A stretch of 21,025 nucleotides of DNA from Haplomitrium mnioides (Eukaryota; Marchantiophyta; Haplomitriopsida; Calobryales): assembly GCA_049999725.1 (NCBI GenBank), contig JBNGIS010005467.1, positions 1-21,025 on the forward strand. Reading direction: 5' to 3'. The notes beneath the pieces were generated by a model that ran no database searches, was not told the DNA's origin, and worked only from the letters and a program-made list of their open reading frames with translations. The translations under genes were made by a program, and so were the position numbers. Shown piece by piece: positions 18,469 through 21,025 of this stretch (position 1 is its first letter; each line of letters starts with the position of its first letter).

Positions 18469-19074
18469 TCAGGTCAGAAGGTAAATTGTGATGTCCCATT
18501 GCTCCCCATAGGTGATAATTGGTAACAATACTAGAATAGGTGAGTTCATAGCCGAATTCAAGAAATTATCACCGAAGTGATAGACAATCCACTGCCGAAA
18601 ATGATCTCGAAGAATAATTTGTAAGCCAACAAAGAAAGGATTTGGAAGAGGAAAGTTAGGAGCAACAAACAATCCTCTATTTATCACTGATGTCTCGAGC
18701 CCATAAGCATCTTGAGCTCCACTATCGAACCTCCTCTCTCAAATAGATATGGTACCCCTTCCGAACTCTCCAATGTATCTCTTGATGATTTCCCTCTTAT
18801 CGTTGGCAATGATCCCCTTCGCCCTTCTCTCTTCTGTCATATCTACAAAATATCTTTGGATGCGATCCAGAGAATCCTCGAAGAGCCAATAGGTTGGCGT
18901 TCTCTCTACCCACCATATCCATAGCATCTTCCATGTAGCACTATTAGATACTAATTTTGTTGTTTTCGAAGGTTCTCGAAAGTGCTTCGTCGTTGCTTCT
19001 ATGATTTTCTCTGAATTTAACTGTAGTAAGAAGATCAAAAGCCACAAGCTCTTTACAATTTTTTCATCAACCAT
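18469..19074 (-). other. Minus-strand open stretch with one stop, unrecognised
   Basis: On the minus strand 19074 to 18469 is one reading frame of about 200 codons interrupted only by a TGA (plus-strand TCA at 18739-18741). The upper part is charged (DRIQRYFVDMTEERRAKG); the lower is hydrophobic with aromatic residues (APNFPLPNPFFVGLQIIL, then QWIVYHFGDNFLNSAMN). I recognise no family. It overlaps the start of the plus-strand methylase-like exon by about 45 bp. It may be a gene fragment in antisense orientation, or chance in AT-rich DNA. Confidence 0.3.
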
Positions 19075-19338
19075 TTGTCAACAGAGCAGGATTGGATCTT
19101 ATATATTTGCTCTGGGCTTGACACATGCATTGTCTATGTTTTAAAGCTAATACGAAGCTACATCGCGGTGGAATATAACAGACATCAGTTTATCTACATT
19201 CTTGAGAGAGTTTTGACAATGGTTTCTTTACCATCCGATGTGATTAAGTCACATATAGTCTATGCATACCCCAAGGAACCTATTCCTCCTTGTACTGCAA
19301 GTGCTACTGGTGATTCTGTCACAATATCTGGAACTTGA
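19030..19338 (+). pseudogene. N4/N6 DNA methylase-like C-terminal exon remnant
   Basis: Frame 1 reads QKPQALYNFFINHLS, then EQDWILYICSGLDT, an 'I-R-S-Y-I-A-V-E-Y-N' segment and HQFIYILERV. This is the layout of the C-terminal half of N4/N6 amino-methyltransferases: a K-P motif (motif X, 19039-19044), a strand leading to the SAM-binding D-x-C/F-x-G-x-G-T loop (motif I, 19102-19125), then an acidic residue at the end of the next strand (motif II, VEYN 19168-19179). Motif I is damaged: Tyr stands at the usual Asp and G-L-D-T at the usual G-S-G-T. A tail, PKEPIPPC and then acidic residues, ends at TGA 19336-19338. The DPPY/SPPW motif IV expected upstream was not found. Family assignment is inference from motif order. 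Confidence 0.5.
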
Positions 19339-19589
19339 AAGTCTTGACGAGACTCTCTAACGGCTGCAGATGCTCAGCCTTTGGATTTAGATGAAACAAT
19401 TCCTCCCGAAGAGGATAGAGCCTGAGCATTTGTTTAAACAAATTATTTTATTAATAAACTATTTTTTTTTACAAAGTTTTATTTGCCAAACTTTCGACTT
19501 GTTGCACTCCCAATCCATTTCAAGTCTTTTAATCACAATTCAATTTGGTGCGCCTAAGAATGGTTTGGAGTCAATTACTAATATAAGAA
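19339..19589 (+). other. AT-rich 3' flank of the methylase-like remnant
   Basis: After the stop the DNA briefly reads acidic codons (DLDETIPPEEDRA at about 19387-19425) that may be a continuation of the protein tail. It then turns AT-rich. No further feature. Confidence 0.35.
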
Positions 19590-20045
19590 TGGTTTGAAGT
19601 CCATATGCGCATAGGCTTGGAGTCCATGCACACATAAGCTCTAGCAATCTATAGCTGCAAAGGCTTAACATTTTGGTTTAGAGTCTATGCGCACATAAGC
19701 TTTCTAGTTCTCGTTCGGAGTCTATGCGCGCATAAGCTTTCAGGTTCTTATTCAAAGTCCCTACACGGCTAAGCGACAAGGTTCTCGTTCAAAGTCTATA
19801 TGTGCATAGGCTTTAGAGTTCTTGTTTAGAGTCTAGACGCGCATGTGCTTTAGGGTTCTTGTTCAAAGTCTTTACGTGCATAGCCTTACTATTCTCGTTC
19901 AGAGTCCCTACATGCAAAGGCTTTAGAATTCTTGTTCGGAGTCTATGCGTGCATAGGCTTTAGGGTTCTAGTTTAGAATCTATGCTTGCTTAGGATTTAA
20001 TAGCTATGACACTCATAGTCTGGTTCAAAGTCTGTACCCGACTAG
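19590..20045 (+). repeat. Near-palindromic repeat array 2
   Basis: About 13 copies of a 19-bp core with consensus GTCTATGCGTGCATAGGCT, separated by a spacer often reading TTTAGGGTTCTTGTTC, for a period of about 35-50 bp. The core is the same near-palindrome as in array 1, but with CTAT/ATAG arms in place of CCAT/ATGG: both arms changed together. Copies degrade at both ends. Confidence 0.75.
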
Positions 20046-20427
20046 ACATCCACACTTGAATATAATTTCTTTTCATAAAAAGATATATGTTTTTTTTTTT
20101 TGATGAATTTAGTGTATTCACAATAGTGTGAGGTTTTAATAAAATATTTCAATAACCAAAATGCTTGGTTTCTAGGGTGTTTATTATAAAGAAATTTTGA
20201 AATATAATCTTAATAGAAAATACACAATTCGTATTTCTAAAAACCTATTTTCTTGCAAAAAATAGGTCACAAACGTAAAATTGATGTTTTTCAATACCAA
20301 ATAATAAAAAATAATATTTGTGACTACCAAGTGAAATAAGAACTTAATAGTGGTTCCTAATTCAAAGTAGCGGCTGTTCTTCTTTTTTAATTTGAGGCAA
20401 CATCTTCTCTTTTTTATGGTTTTTTTT
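20046..20427. other. AT-rich sequence without features
   Basis: Low-complexity AT-rich DNA with poly-T and poly-A runs (for example about 20090-20101). No gene, repeat or RNA recognised. Confidence 0.5.
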
Positions 20428-20745
20428 TTCTTCTTCTTCCAATGCTCTAAGTACTTCTACTTTTTTGTCTTGTTTATCGTCTTCTTTGCAAGATACTTGT
20501 AACCATCTTGCTGTTGCATAAAATTGGCAAAAAAATATGTCGATAGCCAACGTTGTGGTTCCTCTTATATTTTAGGTGACCAAGTTATGTTATCTACTCA
20601 CGATCTCCTATTGTCTTTAGATACTCATGTTAGTAAATTATCGTCTGCTTGGAGTGGTATTTTCTCTATTTCTCAAGTTATTTCTCTCATTGCTTATAAA
20701 CTTGATCTTTCTAATCATATAAAGATTCATCATATGTTTTTGTTA
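20428..20745 (+). pseudogene. Chromovirus integrase C-terminal fragment
   Basis: Homologous at DNA level to Element 2 at about 11950-12265 (shared words include TCTACTTTTTTGTCTTG, TTTTAGGTGACCAAGTTATG and CCTATTGTCTTTAGATACTC). Frame 1 reads KKYVDSQRCG, GDQVMLSTHDLLLSLDT and KLSSAW, the integrase tail. At the place of the Element 2 TAG (12196) this copy has CAA. It carries the same seven-A run at the integrase frameshift site. No LTR or chromodomain is attached; the 3' side is cut near the copia insertion. Confidence 0.8.
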
Positions 20746-20762
20746 GAGTTAGAGGCAGAGCA

Positions 20763-20967
20763 TGAAATCACATATGCACACAGCAATGCAAGAATGTACT
20801 TCACTATACGGTAGGAGCGCCAACAAATACAGAGGGGAAGAGAGAGCATGAATGTGCATCTCAAGCAGCCCCATATATATACACTTAAGCTAACTGGCCT
20901 AACATAACTGTGCGCTAACTAAGGTGGCTCCCAAGTTAACCGGCAGTTAGAGCTCGAAATCTCAATA
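20763..20967 (-). repeat. Ty1/copia 3' LTR, minus strand
   Basis: Read on the minus strand, a polypurine tract GAGGGGGAG is followed by TATTGAGATTTCG..., a common copia LTR start with the second base changed, and the LTR ends ...GATTTCA at 20763. About 205 bp. A TATATATA stretch at about 20873-20881 could serve as TATA box. Only the 3' end of the element is inside the window, so the target duplication cannot be checked. Confidence 0.6.
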
Positions 20968-21025
20968 CTCCCCCTCGAGCTCAAGACACACACTCCAAGC
21001 TGCTTCCGAAACCTATGCAGCTTCT
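20968..21025 (-). CDS. Ty1/copia pol C-terminus and polypurine tract (partial)
   Basis: On the minus strand the last codons read KLHRFRKQLGVCVLSS, matching the F-R-x-x-L-G-V ending of copia RNase H/pol proteins, followed at once by the polypurine tract GAGGGGGAG (20968-20976) and the LTR. The rest of the element lies beyond the window, so its state cannot be judged. Confidence 0.6.

Noticed and set aside
16726-20045. CRISPR-like arrays (regular repeats with spacers)
   Set aside because: Repeats are degenerate, spacing is irregular, the spacers are themselves similar to one another, no cas gene is present and the DNA is eukaryotic.

Overview
The window looks like nuclear DNA of a land plant with a large, repeat-rich genome. 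Evidence: plant-type Ty3/gypsy and Ty1/copia retrotransposon remnants, nested insertions, GTAAGT-type intron borders, long AT-rich non-coding stretches, and no operons or bacterial ribosome-binding sites. The lineage cannot be fixed from sequence alone; a ParB-like/DNA-methylase-like gene and the repeat style make me lean weakly towards a non-flowering plant (inference). Every protein-coding stretch seen is broken; I find no intact gene.

Layout. 1-1458: unassigned repeat DNA with one LTR-like block (about 597-1116). 1459-6973: a decayed Ty3/gypsy element of the Athila/Tat type (Element 1, plus strand) in the order gag, protease, reverse transcriptase, RNase H, integrase, with about 24 in-frame stops (19 of them TAG), several frameshifts and lost catalytic residues. 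6974-9170: its 3' non-coding tail, then repeat DNA with duplicated blocks. 9171 to about 13003: a second Ty3/gypsy element, a chromovirus (Element 2, plus strand), with two LTRs differing at 10 of 401 positions. It lacks PBS, gag and protease: the 5' LTR runs directly into the protease-RT linker, followed by RT, RNase H, integrase and a chromodomain. It sits inside a GC-rich tandem repeat seen on both flanks. 13004-15300: tandem repeats, then unassigned DNA.

15309-19338: the most interesting part. Remnants of an intron-containing gene: a basic/Ser-rich N-terminal part, a region resembling a ParB-like domain, and a 3' exon with the X and I motifs of an N4/N6 DNA methylase. Two arrays of a near-palindromic 19-bp core, one in the first intron (16726-16995) and one after the last exon (19590-20045), bracket its 3' half, and the palindrome arms co-vary between arrays. 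20428-20745: a fragment of a chromovirus related to Element 2, sharing the same 7-A frameshift tract. 20763-21025: the 3' end of a minus-strand Ty1/copia element (LTR, polypurine tract and last codons of pol) inserted at the end of that fragment.

The window therefore records successive insertion and decay of mobile elements around a degenerate host or horizontally acquired gene.
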